From positions 1-7,905 of the forward strand of contig JAQUYY010000081.1 of the NCBI GenBank assembly GCA_028691575.1: a stretch of 7,905 bases of DNA, given 5' to 3'. Under the pieces are notes generated by a model. That model ran no database searches, was not told the origin of the DNA, and saw nothing but the letters and a program-made list of their open reading frames with translations. Shown in pieces: positions 1 through 5,364 of this stretch; the stretch's first letter is position 1, and every line of letters starts with the position of its first letter. The position numbers and the translations under genes are program-made. Source of the DNA: Candidatus Gastranaerophilales bacterium. Its GTDB lineage: Bacteria; Cyanobacteriota; Vampirovibrionia; Gastranaerophilales; JAQUYY01.

Positions 1-10
1 CAATCATTTA

Positions 11-19
11 TTTATACCA
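11..19 (-). promoter_or_regulatory. Candidate extended -10 promoter, leftward
   Basis: Read on the minus strand this is TGG followed by TATAAA, an extended -10 element. The ten bases GGTGGTATAA (21 down to 12) are identical to those in the proposed ycf23 promoter (1251 down to 1242). Transcription would start near position 5, so any gene served lies beyond the left edge. No good -35 hexamer is visible at the expected distance. The call rests on the extended -10 and its resemblance to the ycf23 promoter. Confidence 0.4.
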
Positions 20-110
20 CCTTGTTTTAATTTTTTTAATTTTATTCGTTTATAATATTTTCAGATAAAAATACAAATATACTTGCGTTTTTATAATTAA
101 AATAGCTATA

Positions 111-130
111 AATCATGTTATATCATGATT
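111..130. repeat. Inverted repeat AATCATG / CATGATT
   Basis: Two perfect 7-bp arms, AATCATG (111-117) and CATGATT (124-130), are separated by six AT bases. The arms match the CATGATT core repeated further right at 252-269, so the element may be one of several copies of a binding site. It could be a dimeric operator; no regulator is visible in the window. Confidence 0.4.
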
Positions 131-251
131 TCAATGCTTTGTAAAGCTATATCTCATGTGGGACATGGATTATAGAGTTTTGAATATTAAATTGCCGTAA
201 TACATATGGCTCATGAGTTTTCACAAATTAAATCCCCAAAAACATGATGGA

Positions 252-269
252 TGCATGATTTGCATGATT
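252..269 (+). repeat. Tandem direct repeat of TGCATGATT
   Basis: Two perfect adjacent 9-bp copies of TGCATGATT lie at 252-260 and 261-269. They are preceded by a degenerate relative, ACATGATGGA, at 242-251. They form the densest part of a CATG-rich cluster spanning 114-266. The function is unknown; an iterated protein-binding site is one possibility. Confidence 0.6.
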
Positions 270-309
270 TAAAATCCGAATATTCTTTTATAACAAGATT
301 TATAATGTT

Positions 310-323
310 ATTTGTATACAAAT
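310..323. repeat. 14-bp perfect palindrome
   Basis: ATTTGTATACAAAT is a perfect dyad with no spacer, flanked on both sides by TATAAT-like sequence. Short perfect palindromes overlapping -10-like elements are typical of repressor operators. In DNA this AT-rich, chance occurrence is quite possible. Confidence 0.35.
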
Positions 324-373
324 TATAATATTTTTTAAATCTCGAATCGAATAAAATATTTATAATTATCATT

Positions 374-407
374 TACAAAAATCCCATCTTAACAAAAGAT
401 GGGATTT
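374..407 (-). terminator. Rho-independent terminator of ycf23
   Basis: A perfect 12-bp stem pairs 379-390 with 396-407 around a 5-nt loop, and the core is GC-containing (CCCATC/GATGGG). Read leftward it ends in a run of U residues (5 U after GGGA) and sits 22 bp past the ycf23 stop codon. On the plus strand the hairpin is followed by a T-run at about 410-415, so it may also stop rightward transcription and act in both directions. Confidence 0.85.
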
Positions 408-429
408 CATTTTTTAAAACTTATTAAAT

Positions 430-1197
430 TTATACTCGGATCAATTCTTTAGATGGGCGGAATTCGTTTACGCTGTTAACGATTGAACGAACAACAGCAA
501 TCATTTCAAGAGTTGATTCAAGTTTATTAATACAAGAACCTACTCCAATAGCACTTGCACCGGCTGCAAATGCCATATTTGCTGTAGTTGGAGTAATTCC
601 ACTGGCTGTCATTACAGGTATTTCAACATTTCTTGTTAATTCAACAGTATTTGCAATAGAAACTTGTGCTTTTTCCAAAAGTCCTTTAGCACCTGCACTA
701 CAAGCATTAGAGAAGCTAGAGCCTTCTGTTTGAATAATATCAACGTTAATTTCTTCCAATTTTTGAGCTAATTTAATTTGTTCAGCAATCTCAATATGAC
801 CGGGAACTGTTACACTTAATAAAACTTCTCTATTAAAAGTGTTTAAAAAATCTTTTGTTTCTTTTGCAATTTCAAAAATTTCATCGCATGACATTGTTTT
901 ATCTTGAATATAAAGTGCATCAAAATTGCCTATTTCAAGAACATCAGCACCATTTTTTGCAGCCATAATAAGTTTTTTTGCTTCAATTGAAGACACAAAA
1001 ATAGGTAAATCGCTCATTTCTTTTGTAACATAAATAATGTTTTCTTCAGCAGCAATATCAACAGCAGTTGCACCACCTTGTTCTGCAGCTGATACAACTT
1101 TTTTTACTCTTTCAATATCAAAATTATTAATGCCGGCAATAATTTTGACACATTTTTTTTCTCTTAGACTATTTTTTAAAATTTCAAGTTTGTTCAT
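430..1197 (-). CDS. ycf23: Ycf23 family protein (DUF561, TIM-barrel)
   Basis: This 255-residue protein matches the Ycf23/DUF561 family, known mainly from cyanobacteria and plastid genomes; its biochemical role is not established. Family landmarks seen in order are KIIAGINNFD (18-27), GGATAVDIA (41-49), VLEIGNFDALY (86-96), LLSVTVPGH (126-134), DIIQTEG (153-159), IPVMTASGI (193-201) and AAGASAIGVGS (211-221). The alternating strand and Gly-rich loop pattern suggests a phosphate-binding TIM barrel, probably cytosolic; no signal peptide or membrane segment is evident. The start at 1197 is supported by GAGGG at 1209-1205, seven bases upstream. The gene is monocistronic as far as seen, divergent from plsC, with its own extended -10 promoter and a strong terminator. 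The family call is sure; the function is not. Confidence 0.93.
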   Translation of the reverse strand: MNKLEILKNSLREKKCVKIIAGINNFDIERVKKVVSAAEQGGATAVDIAAEENIIYVTKEMSDLPIFVSSIEAKKLIMAAKNGADVLEIGNFDALYIQDKTMSCDEIFEIAKETKDFLNTFNREVLLSVTVPGHIEIAEQIKLAQKLEEINVDIIQTEGSSFSNACSAGAKGLLEKAQVSIANTVELTRNVEIPVMTASGITPTTANMAFAAGASAIGVGSCINKLESTLEMIAVVRSIVNSVNEFRPSKELIRV

Positions 1198-1203
1198 ATT
1201 TTT

Positions 1204-1211
1204 ACCCTCTC
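1204..1211 (-). promoter_or_regulatory. Shine-Dalgarno of ycf23
   Basis: On the minus strand GAGAGGGT lies seven bases before the ATG at 1197. It is a strong ribosome-binding site and fixes the start of ycf23. Confidence 0.8.
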
Positions 1212-1240
1212 AAAGTGTTGTCTAGATTTATTTATGTAAA

Positions 1241-1249
1241 ATTATACCA
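1241..1249 (-). promoter_or_regulatory. Extended -10 promoter of ycf23
   Basis: The minus strand reads TGG then a perfect TATAAT, i.e. a TGn extended -10. Transcription would begin near 1234, giving a 5' leader of about 37 nt that includes the ribosome-binding site. No recognisable -35 box lies 17 bases upstream, which is typical for extended -10 promoters. The surrounding ten bases are repeated at the left edge of the window. Confidence 0.6.
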
Positions 1250-1265
1250 CCAAATCGTAAAAAGT

Positions 1266-1294
1266 TTGCATATAATTTAATATAATTATAAAAT
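1266..1294 (+). promoter_or_regulatory. Candidate promoter of the plsC operon
   Basis: TTGCAT (1266-1271) and TAAAAT (1289-1294) are spaced by 17 bases and lie about 50 bp before the plsC start. The -35 box is poor (three of six), while the -10 is five of six. Several other TATAAT-like hexamers occur between 1271 and 1292, so the exact box is uncertain. Confidence 0.35.
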
Positions 1295-1301
1295 TATATT
1301 A
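1278..1301. repeat. AT-only inverted repeat in the divergent promoter region
   Basis: Perfect 10-bp arms (1278-1287 and 1292-1301) flank a 4-base spacer and overlap the proposed plsC -10 region. Geometry matches the AT-only inverted repeat at 4416-4439. It could be an operator or simply a by-product of extreme AT content. Confidence 0.35.
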
Positions 1302-1343
1302 GAATGAATAATTATATCAACAGAAAAAGAGGAATAAAAAACA

Positions 1344-2018
1344 ATGGCAAGCAAATATGCTCAGGTAAAAGCAGAAAATTACAAATGGGACAACAGATTA
1401 GCCCAGTTTATTTTGACCAGAATTATGCTGATGCCTTTTTGGAAAATATTTAACAGGCTTGAAATTCAAGGTCGGGAAAATATCCCCAAAAAAGGAAATT
1501 ATATTGTATGTGCCAACCATATTTCATATTATGACCCGCCATTAGTGGTTTACGCTTTAAGAAAAACAAACATTGCTTTTATGGCAAAAGAAGAGCTGTT
1601 TCATGTTCCGATTTTATCTTCTGCAATACAAAAATTAGGCGCTTTTTCGGTAAACAGAGAAAAACTTGAAATAGCAACAATCCGCTCTGCAAGAGAAATT
1701 TTTAAAACTGACTGGATTCTCGGAATTTTCCCTGAAGGAAAAAGAATAAAATCAGGTAAAATAGGAAAAGCAAATTCAGGATTTGCCTATTTGGCAAAAT
1801 CTGCAAAAGCAAATATATTGCCTGTGGGTATAATCGGAGCAGATAAATTCTTCGGAAAAATAACAGTCAAAATAGGGCATTTAATCGAGCTTCCGGAAAA
1901 TCCGGACGAATTGCCTTATTTATGGCAAAAAGCTATTGCAGAACTTACGGGCAAGGAAATTGAAACGGAAACGGAAACCGAAAAAGAAACAGATTTAGTA
2001 GAAAATTTAGTACAATAA
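1344..2018 (+). CDS. plsC: 1-acylglycerol-3-phosphate acyltransferase (PlsC family)
   Basis: The 224-residue protein is a lysophospholipid acyltransferase that would convert lysophosphatidic acid to phosphatidic acid at the inner face of the cytoplasmic membrane, using acyl-ACP or acyl-CoA. All four family motifs are visible: catalytic NHISYYD (H59, D64; the H-X4-D motif), GAFSVNR (99-105), FPEGKR (129-134) and LPVGIIG (159-165). The hydrophobic stretch near 21-33 may be a membrane anchor. Length is normal for the family. The start is supported by AGAGGA (1328-1333), about ten bases upstream. The extreme C-terminus is unusual: a hexanucleotide repeat at 1962-1991 encodes an acidic ETETETEKET tail (207-216). 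The gene leads the run plsC-maf-dtd, with 3 bp to the next start. Which acceptor it uses in vivo cannot be told from sequence. Confidence 0.9.
   Translation: MASKYAQVKAENYKWDNRLAQFILTRIMLMPFWKIFNRLEIQGRENIPKKGNYIVCANHISYYDPPLVVYALRKTNIAFMAKEELFHVPILSSAIQKLGAFSVNREKLEIATIRSAREIFKTDWILGIFPEGKRIKSGKIGKANSGFAYLAKSAKANILPVGIIGADKFFGKITVKIGHLIELPENPDELPYLWQKAIAELTGKEIETETETEKETDLVENLVQ
1962..1991 (+). repeat. Hexanucleotide tandem repeat in plsC 3' end
   Basis: Five consecutive 6-bp units (GAAACG, GAAACG, GAAACC, GAAAAA, GAAACA) lie in the plsC frame and encode alternating Glu-Thr/Lys. Because the unit is a multiple of three, copy changes would lengthen or shorten the acidic tail without shifting the frame. 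Confidence 0.8.
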
Positions 2019-2021
2019 AAC

Positions 2022-3974
2022 ATGACAATTTTTGAAAAAAACTTAGAAAATATAAAAAAATACAACACCGATCTGGCTCAAAGGCTTTTAAACCACAATC
2101 AAATTGATAAGCCGTTTGAATTTACACAGACTAAATCCGGTGATGCAAATTTGCTTTATAATGGAATTTTATTGCATGATAATATTGATCCTCTTGATGA
2201 AGCTGTTTCAATTTTAAATAAAACTCAACATACTCAAAAAAACGATATTACTGTGATTTTCGGACTTGGTTTGGGGTATTTGTTTAAAAGATTTATTCAA
2301 TCTTCAAAGACTAAAATACTTATTTTCGAGCCTAATATTGATATTTTGAGAATAACTCTTGATGTCGTTGATTTTTCTGAAGATTTTGCAAAAAAAACTG
2401 TTCGTCTTGTTGATAAAATTGATGATATTCAAAAATATTTCGGCGATTTATTTTTTATTGATGCAGAAGTAAATTTTATTTTTCTAAATTCTTATACAAA
2501 ATTTTATCCCGAAATGATTCCTCAATTAGCCGACAAACTGGCATTTGACAAAGGTTTGTACAAAAGTAATTATACCAATTTAATGAGAAAATCTTACGCC
2601 TGGACAAGCAGCGGAATTTCAAATATAGCCTATACCGCAGAGCATTATTCACTTGAAACGTTAAGGGGAAAATTCAAGAATAAGCCTGCCATTATTGTTT
2701 CTGCAGGGCCGTCTCTGGATAAAAATATTGCTATTTTGAAAAAATTAGAGGGTAAAGCCTTAATTATAACCGTTGGAGCTGCTCTAAAATCCCTCGTTAA
2801 GAACGACATCAAGCCAGATTTTGGAGTATTTATCGAGCATTATTGCTCAAAAGGACAGATTAAAGGACTTAATTTATCGGATTTAAACATTATTCTTCAA
2901 TCTTCAACTCATATTGACATTCACAACGAGAATGCTAAACGATTTTTTAACTATTACCCAAATAATGATTTTGTAAATCAGTGGCTGGCATCGATTTTAA
3001 ATATTGATTTACAAGATTACTTAAACAAAGGAACTGTTTCATTAACAGCAGTATTTTCGGCAAGAATTATGGGCTGCAATCCGATAATTCTAGTAGGACA
3101 AGATTTAGCCTATACAGATGGAAAAAGTTACGCCAGCGACGCTTCTCACAGCAATGTTGTTTGCAAAAAGAACCCTGAAACAGGCAAATACGAGGTAGGA
3201 CCTGCCGATATTGACAAATATATTAAAGATATAGATTTTGACCATAAAAGAGCGAAAGAATTTGTTGAAAAACGTTTTGCAAAAATAAATCGGGGACTAT
3301 TTTTTGTCAAAGGTCAAAACGGTGAACTACTGCCGACTGAGCCGGGTTATGCGACTTTTATCAATTATTTTGAAAATATGGCAAAAGAATTCGGCAGTGA
3401 AATCGATTTTATCAACTGCTCAACAGGAGGGGCTTATATTGAAGGATTTAAGCATAAAAATTTGGATGAAGTTCTATCTTCAATTAATTCTGAAAAAATT
3501 GACGCCGAAAAGGTAATCGAATCAACTTTACAAAATAATCTTACTGACATTGCTTCGAAGAGAATTCTTTTGGATAAATTAAACGAACAGATTAATTTAT
3601 TTGAAAAAAGTTTGCCTCTATTTAAACAGGGAATTGATTTTACAACTAAAGCCAAAAATGAATTTATTAAAAATAAAATTCATACTCCAACTTCTAAAAA
3701 ATATTTCAAAGAAACAATAAAAACATATCTGATAATAGAAAATTCGTTTATTAAACAGAGCAAAATCTTTTTTGGCATAATTCTTGGCGAACATTTTCCT
3801 CTATCAAATTATCTGGATTTAAACACAAAAAATGCTGATTACGATTCTTCAATGGAGTTTTTGTTTTTATCAAAAACGTTTTTTGAAAAAGGAAGAAAAA
3901 AAATCGCCGATGTATTGGTCATGATGAAAAATGCAGGAGAAATTTTAAATGAAAACTGTAATTCAAAGGGTTAA
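2022..3974 (+). CDS. Maf/DUF115 motility-associated glycosyltransferase-like protein
   Basis: This 650-residue protein has the architecture of the Maf (motility-associated factor, DUF115, MptE-like) family, whose studied members add nonulosonic acid sugars to flagellin. An N-terminal region contains the Gly-rich FGLGLGYLF (80-88) and a following IFEP (101-104), typical of Maf N-terminal domains. The central DUF115 domain shows IIVSAGPSLD (224-233), KPDFGVFIEH (264-273) and VGQDLAYTDG (358-367), then NCSTGGAYIEGF (465-476). The C-terminal third (about 480-640) is helical and lysine-rich, probably a bundle. No signal peptide is evident; it should be cytoplasmic. The start lies 3 bp after plsC with no good ribosome-binding site, suggesting translational coupling. 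No flagellar gene is in the window, so the acceptor is unknown. The family call is firm; sugar and target are inference. Confidence 0.85.
   Translation: MTIFEKNLENIKKYNTDLAQRLLNHNQIDKPFEFTQTKSGDANLLYNGILLHDNIDPLDEAVSILNKTQHTQKNDITVIFGLGLGYLFKRFIQSSKTKILIFEPNIDILRITLDVVDFSEDFAKKTVRLVDKIDDIQKYFGDLFFIDAEVNFIFLNSYTKFYPEMIPQLADKLAFDKGLYKSNYTNLMRKSYAWTSSGISNIAYTAEHYSLETLRGKFKNKPAIIVSAGPSLDKNIAILKKLEGKALIITVGAALKSLVKNDIKPDFGVFIEHYCSKGQIKGLNLSDLNIILQSSTHIDIHNENAKRFFNYYPNNDFVNQWLASILNIDLQDYLNKGTVSLTAVFSARIMGCNPIILVGQDLAYTDGKSYASDASHSNVVCKKNPETGKYEVGPADIDKYIKDIDFDHKRAKEFVEKRFAKINRGLFFVKGQNGELLPTEPGYATFINYFENMAKEFGSEIDFINCSTGGAYIEGFKHKNLDEVLSSINSEKIDAEKVIESTLQNNLTDIASKRILLDKLNEQINLFEKSLPLFKQGIDFTTKAKNEFIKNKIHTPTSKKYFKETIKTYLIIENSFIKQSKIFFGIILGEHFPLSNYLDLNTKNADYDSSMEFLFLSKTFFEKGRKKIADVLVMMKNAGEILNENCNSKG
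3935..3940 (+). promoter_or_regulatory. Shine-Dalgarno of dtd inside the upstream gene
   Basis: AGGAGA lies eight bases before the dtd ATG at 3949, within the coding sequence of the preceding gene. It supports the overlapping start and independent ribosome loading on dtd. Confidence 0.75.
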
Positions 3975-4392
3975 AAAAGCATCTGTGACAATAGAAAATA
4001 AGATTTTTTCTCAAATTAATAAAGGAATTTTGGTTCTACTTGGCATTGAAAAAGATGATACCGAAAAAGAAGCAGATTTTTTAGTAAACAAAATTGCAAA
4101 TTTAAGAATTTTTCCTGATGAAAACGGCAAAATGAATTTATCGATAAAAGATATAAACGGGCAAATTCTTGTGGTTTCACAATTTACACTTACAGGAAAT
4201 TGCAAAAAAGGCACAAGACCAAGTTTTGATAATTCAAAAGAACCAATTGAAGCAAATGCTTTATATGAAAAATTTATTGAAAAAATGAAACAAGAAAAAA
4301 TTGACGTAAAAACAGGAAAATTTGCCGCATTAATGGATGTTAGCTTAATTAATGACGGACCTGTAACTTTTATTCTGGAAAAAAATCTTTAA
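3949..4392 (+). CDS. dtd: D-aminoacyl-tRNA deacylase
   Basis: The 147-residue protein is a full-length bacterial Dtd. It hydrolyses D-amino acids (and glycine mischarged on tRNA-Ala) from tRNA, recycling tRNA and guarding against D-amino acid entry into proteins; it acts as a cytosolic homodimer. Diagnostic features are MKTVIQRVKKASV at the start, the active-site SQFTL (77-81) followed by KKGTRPSF (86-93), and the C-terminal cross-subunit Gly-cisPro motif NDGPVT (135-140). The segment TGKFAALM before it is also typical. It overlaps the 3' end of the Maf-like gene by 26 bp in a different frame and has its own strong ribosome-binding site, so it is the last gene of the plsC operon. Nothing is missing or unusual. 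Confidence 0.97.
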   Translation: MKTVIQRVKKASVTIENKIFSQINKGILVLLGIEKDDTEKEADFLVNKIANLRIFPDENGKMNLSIKDINGQILVVSQFTLTGNCKKGTRPSFDNSKEPIEANALYEKFIEKMKQEKIDVKTGKFAALMDVSLINDGPVTFILEKNL

Positions 4393-4395
4393 ATA

Positions 4396-4413
4396 TTACT
4401 ACTTATGTAGTGA
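4396..4413 (+). terminator. Weak hairpin after dtd, possible terminator
   Basis: ACTAC (4398-4402) pairs with GTAGT (4407-4411) around TTAT, extended by a G-U and a U-A pair, and is followed three bases later by TTTT. The stem is short and AT-rich, so termination would be inefficient and read-through into the RTX genes is possible. Confidence 0.25.
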
Positions 4414-4415
4414 CA

Positions 4416-4439
4416 TTTTAATTAACACATTAATTAAAA
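4416..4439. repeat. AT-only inverted repeat upstream of the first RTX gene
   Basis: Perfect 10-bp arms, TTTTAATTAA (4416-4425) and TTAATTAAAA (4430-4439), flank CACA. It sits between dtd and the first RTX gene, about 100 bp before its start. As an operator it would suit control of the secretion cassette. As an RNA hairpin it would be weak because it has no G-C pairs. Confidence 0.45.
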
Positions 4440-4524
4440 CTTATTAACCGACAAGAATAAACTTGTAGGGAATATGTCATTTTATATTTTTTATAAAACT
4501 ATTTATGTTTACCGGGTAGCAAAC

Positions 4525-4532
4525 GGAGGAGG
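4525..4532 (+). promoter_or_regulatory. Strong Shine-Dalgarno deciding the start of RTX gene 1
   Basis: GGAGGAGG is a near-ideal anti-16S match seven bases before the ATG at 4540. The earlier in-frame ATG at 4474 has no comparable site, so 4540 is the start. This is the strongest ribosome-binding site in the window and suggests high expression. Confidence 0.85.
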
Positions 4533-4539
4533 CTTTATT

Positions 4540-5268
4540 ATGGCAACAATTATAGGTGACAACAATCCGAATACTTTAATCGGAACAATTTTTGATGATT
4601 ATATTTCAGGTCGCGGAGGAGATGATATTTTAGACGGCGAAAACGGTAATGATTGGTTAGACGGAGGTGCCGGCAATGACAGGCTTTTTGGCGGAAACGG
4701 CAACGATACATTATTAGGTCAAACCGGTAACGACTCACTTTTCGGAGAAAACGGCAGAGATCGCCTATATGGCGGTGAAGGCGATGATATGTTATTTGGC
4801 GGAAACGGTAATGATACTTTAACCGGAAACGAAGGCAATGACAGTCTTTTTGGCGGTGATGACAATGATACTTTAATCGGCGGTCCGGGAGACGATTATT
4901 TAAACGGCGGAGACGGTTGCGATGCTTATTTGGGTTATAATGGACCGGGTTTTGGTGCTGATACCATTGAAGATATAACAGCATCATCGGCAACTGATTA
5001 TTGCGATAAATTATATTTAAACGTTTTTCATTTAGATGAACTGCTTTTCCAGGCACTTGATACCGATTTTAATAATTGTCTTGATGCCCTTAAAATAACA
5101 TTAATAACTTCACCTACCGATAATATTACAGTATTGCAATATTTTGATGATTTAAGTCCTACAATTGAAAATGCCGGTGAAGGCTATGGAGCTCTTCAAA
5201 ATATTTTTGTCTGGGGAGATTGTCTTCAATTTAATGAAGTTAAGGAAATTATTGAGGCAACCGTTTAA
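4540..5268 (+). CDS. Small RTX calcium-binding protein, likely type I secretion substrate (copy 1)
   Basis: The 242-residue acidic protein begins MATIIGDNNP and carries twelve contiguous RTX nonapeptides (23-130, pattern GGxGxDxLx), which form a parallel beta-roll on binding Ca2+. The C-terminal domain (about 140-242) resembles the haemolysin-type calcium-binding-related domain (HCBP_related): KLYLN, DALKITL, DNITVLQYF and NIFVWGDCLQF. No N-terminal signal peptide is seen; RTX proteins use an uncleaved C-terminal signal read by a type I exporter, and such an ABC protein is encoded two genes downstream. I chose 4540 over the longer 4474 start because of the strong ribosome-binding site and because it aligns with the start of copy 2. 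There is no enzyme or toxin domain. Cysteines at 128, 155, 180 and 228 are unusual for an RTX cargo. The RTX assignment is firm; the biological role (matrix, adhesin, other) is unknown. Confidence 0.9.
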   Translation: MATIIGDNNPNTLIGTIFDDYISGRGGDDILDGENGNDWLDGGAGNDRLFGGNGNDTLLGQTGNDSLFGENGRDRLYGGEGDDMLFGGNGNDTLTGNEGNDSLFGGDDNDTLIGGPGDDYLNGGDGCDAYLGYNGPGFGADTIEDITASSATDYCDKLYLNVFHLDELLFQALDTDFNNCLDALKITLITSPTDNITVLQYFDDLSPTIENAGEGYGALQNIFVWGDCLQFNEVKEIIEATV

Positions 5269-5287
5269 TTTTCAAATTTTAATTTTT

Positions 5288-5325
5288 AAGAGGAAGGCTG
5301 AAATTTTTAAAGCTTTCCTCTTTTT
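5288..5325 (+). terminator. Hairpin terminator or attenuator after RTX gene 1
   Basis: A 12-bp stem (5288-5299 with 5311-5322, one G-U pair) closes an 11-nt loop and runs into TTTTT. It closely resembles the hairpin after the second RTX gene. Only about 25 bases separate it from the ribosome-binding site of that gene, so it may act as a partial terminator or 3'-end stabiliser between the two. Confidence 0.8.
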
Positions 5326-5349
5326 ACAATCAAAGATTTATTAGAAGAG

Positions 5350-5355
5350 AAGGAG
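5350..5355 (+). promoter_or_regulatory. Shine-Dalgarno deciding the start of RTX gene 2
   Basis: AAGGAG lies nine bases before the ATG at 5365 but only three before the ATG at 5359. The spacing favours 5365, which also gives a protein N-terminus aligned with copy 1. Confidence 0.7.
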
Positions 5356-5364
5356 AATATGACA

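Larger units (their letters stand above)
1..378. other. Gene-free AT-rich region at left edge
   Basis: I see no convincing coding region, tRNA or rRNA here on either strand. The stretch is very AT-rich. It contains a possible leftward promoter at 11-19, eight CATG tetranucleotides between 114 and 266, a tandem 9-bp repeat at 252-269 and a 14-bp palindrome at 310-323. It is probably a regulatory or intergenic region between ycf23 and a leftward gene lying outside the window. A small RNA cannot be excluded from sequence alone. Confidence 0.6.

Noticed and set aside
1037..1225. 62-codon open frame on the plus strand
   Set aside because: It is antisense to the conserved N-terminal part of ycf23 and has no ribosome-binding site or recognisable product.
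3304..3655. Short open frames on both strands inside the Maf-like gene
   Set aside because: They overlap conserved Maf segments such as the STGGAYIEG region and show no start signals.
414..4447. Direct 14-bp repeat TTAAAACTTATTAA at 414-427 and 4434-4447
   Set aside because: It is low-complexity AT sequence with no shared context, not bounding any mobile element, and plausible by chance in this composition.
4451..4466. ACAAG/CTTGT hairpin upstream of the first RTX gene
   Set aside because: Only five base pairs with a 6-nt loop and no T-run; expected by chance.
4463..4497. Sigma70-like promoter before the first RTX gene (TTGTAG, then TATTTT or TATAAA)
   Set aside because: Boxes with correct spacing match poorly and the ones matching well are wrongly spaced, so I did not list it as a feature.
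4474..4539. 22-codon N-terminal extension of the first RTX protein from ATG 4474
   Set aside because: It has no ribosome-binding site, whereas GGAGGAGG sits seven bases before ATG 4540, and the paralogue starts at the position matching 4540.
4609..4932. CRISPR-like periodic DNA repeat
   Set aside because: The 27-bp periodicity reflects RTX nonapeptide codons; units are degenerate, contiguous and without spacers.
4550..5056. 168-codon open frame on the minus strand
   Set aside because: It is the antisense of the RTX repeat region; repetitive Gly/Asp codons suppress stops. The product is His/Arg/Leu-rich low-complexity sequence with no domain.
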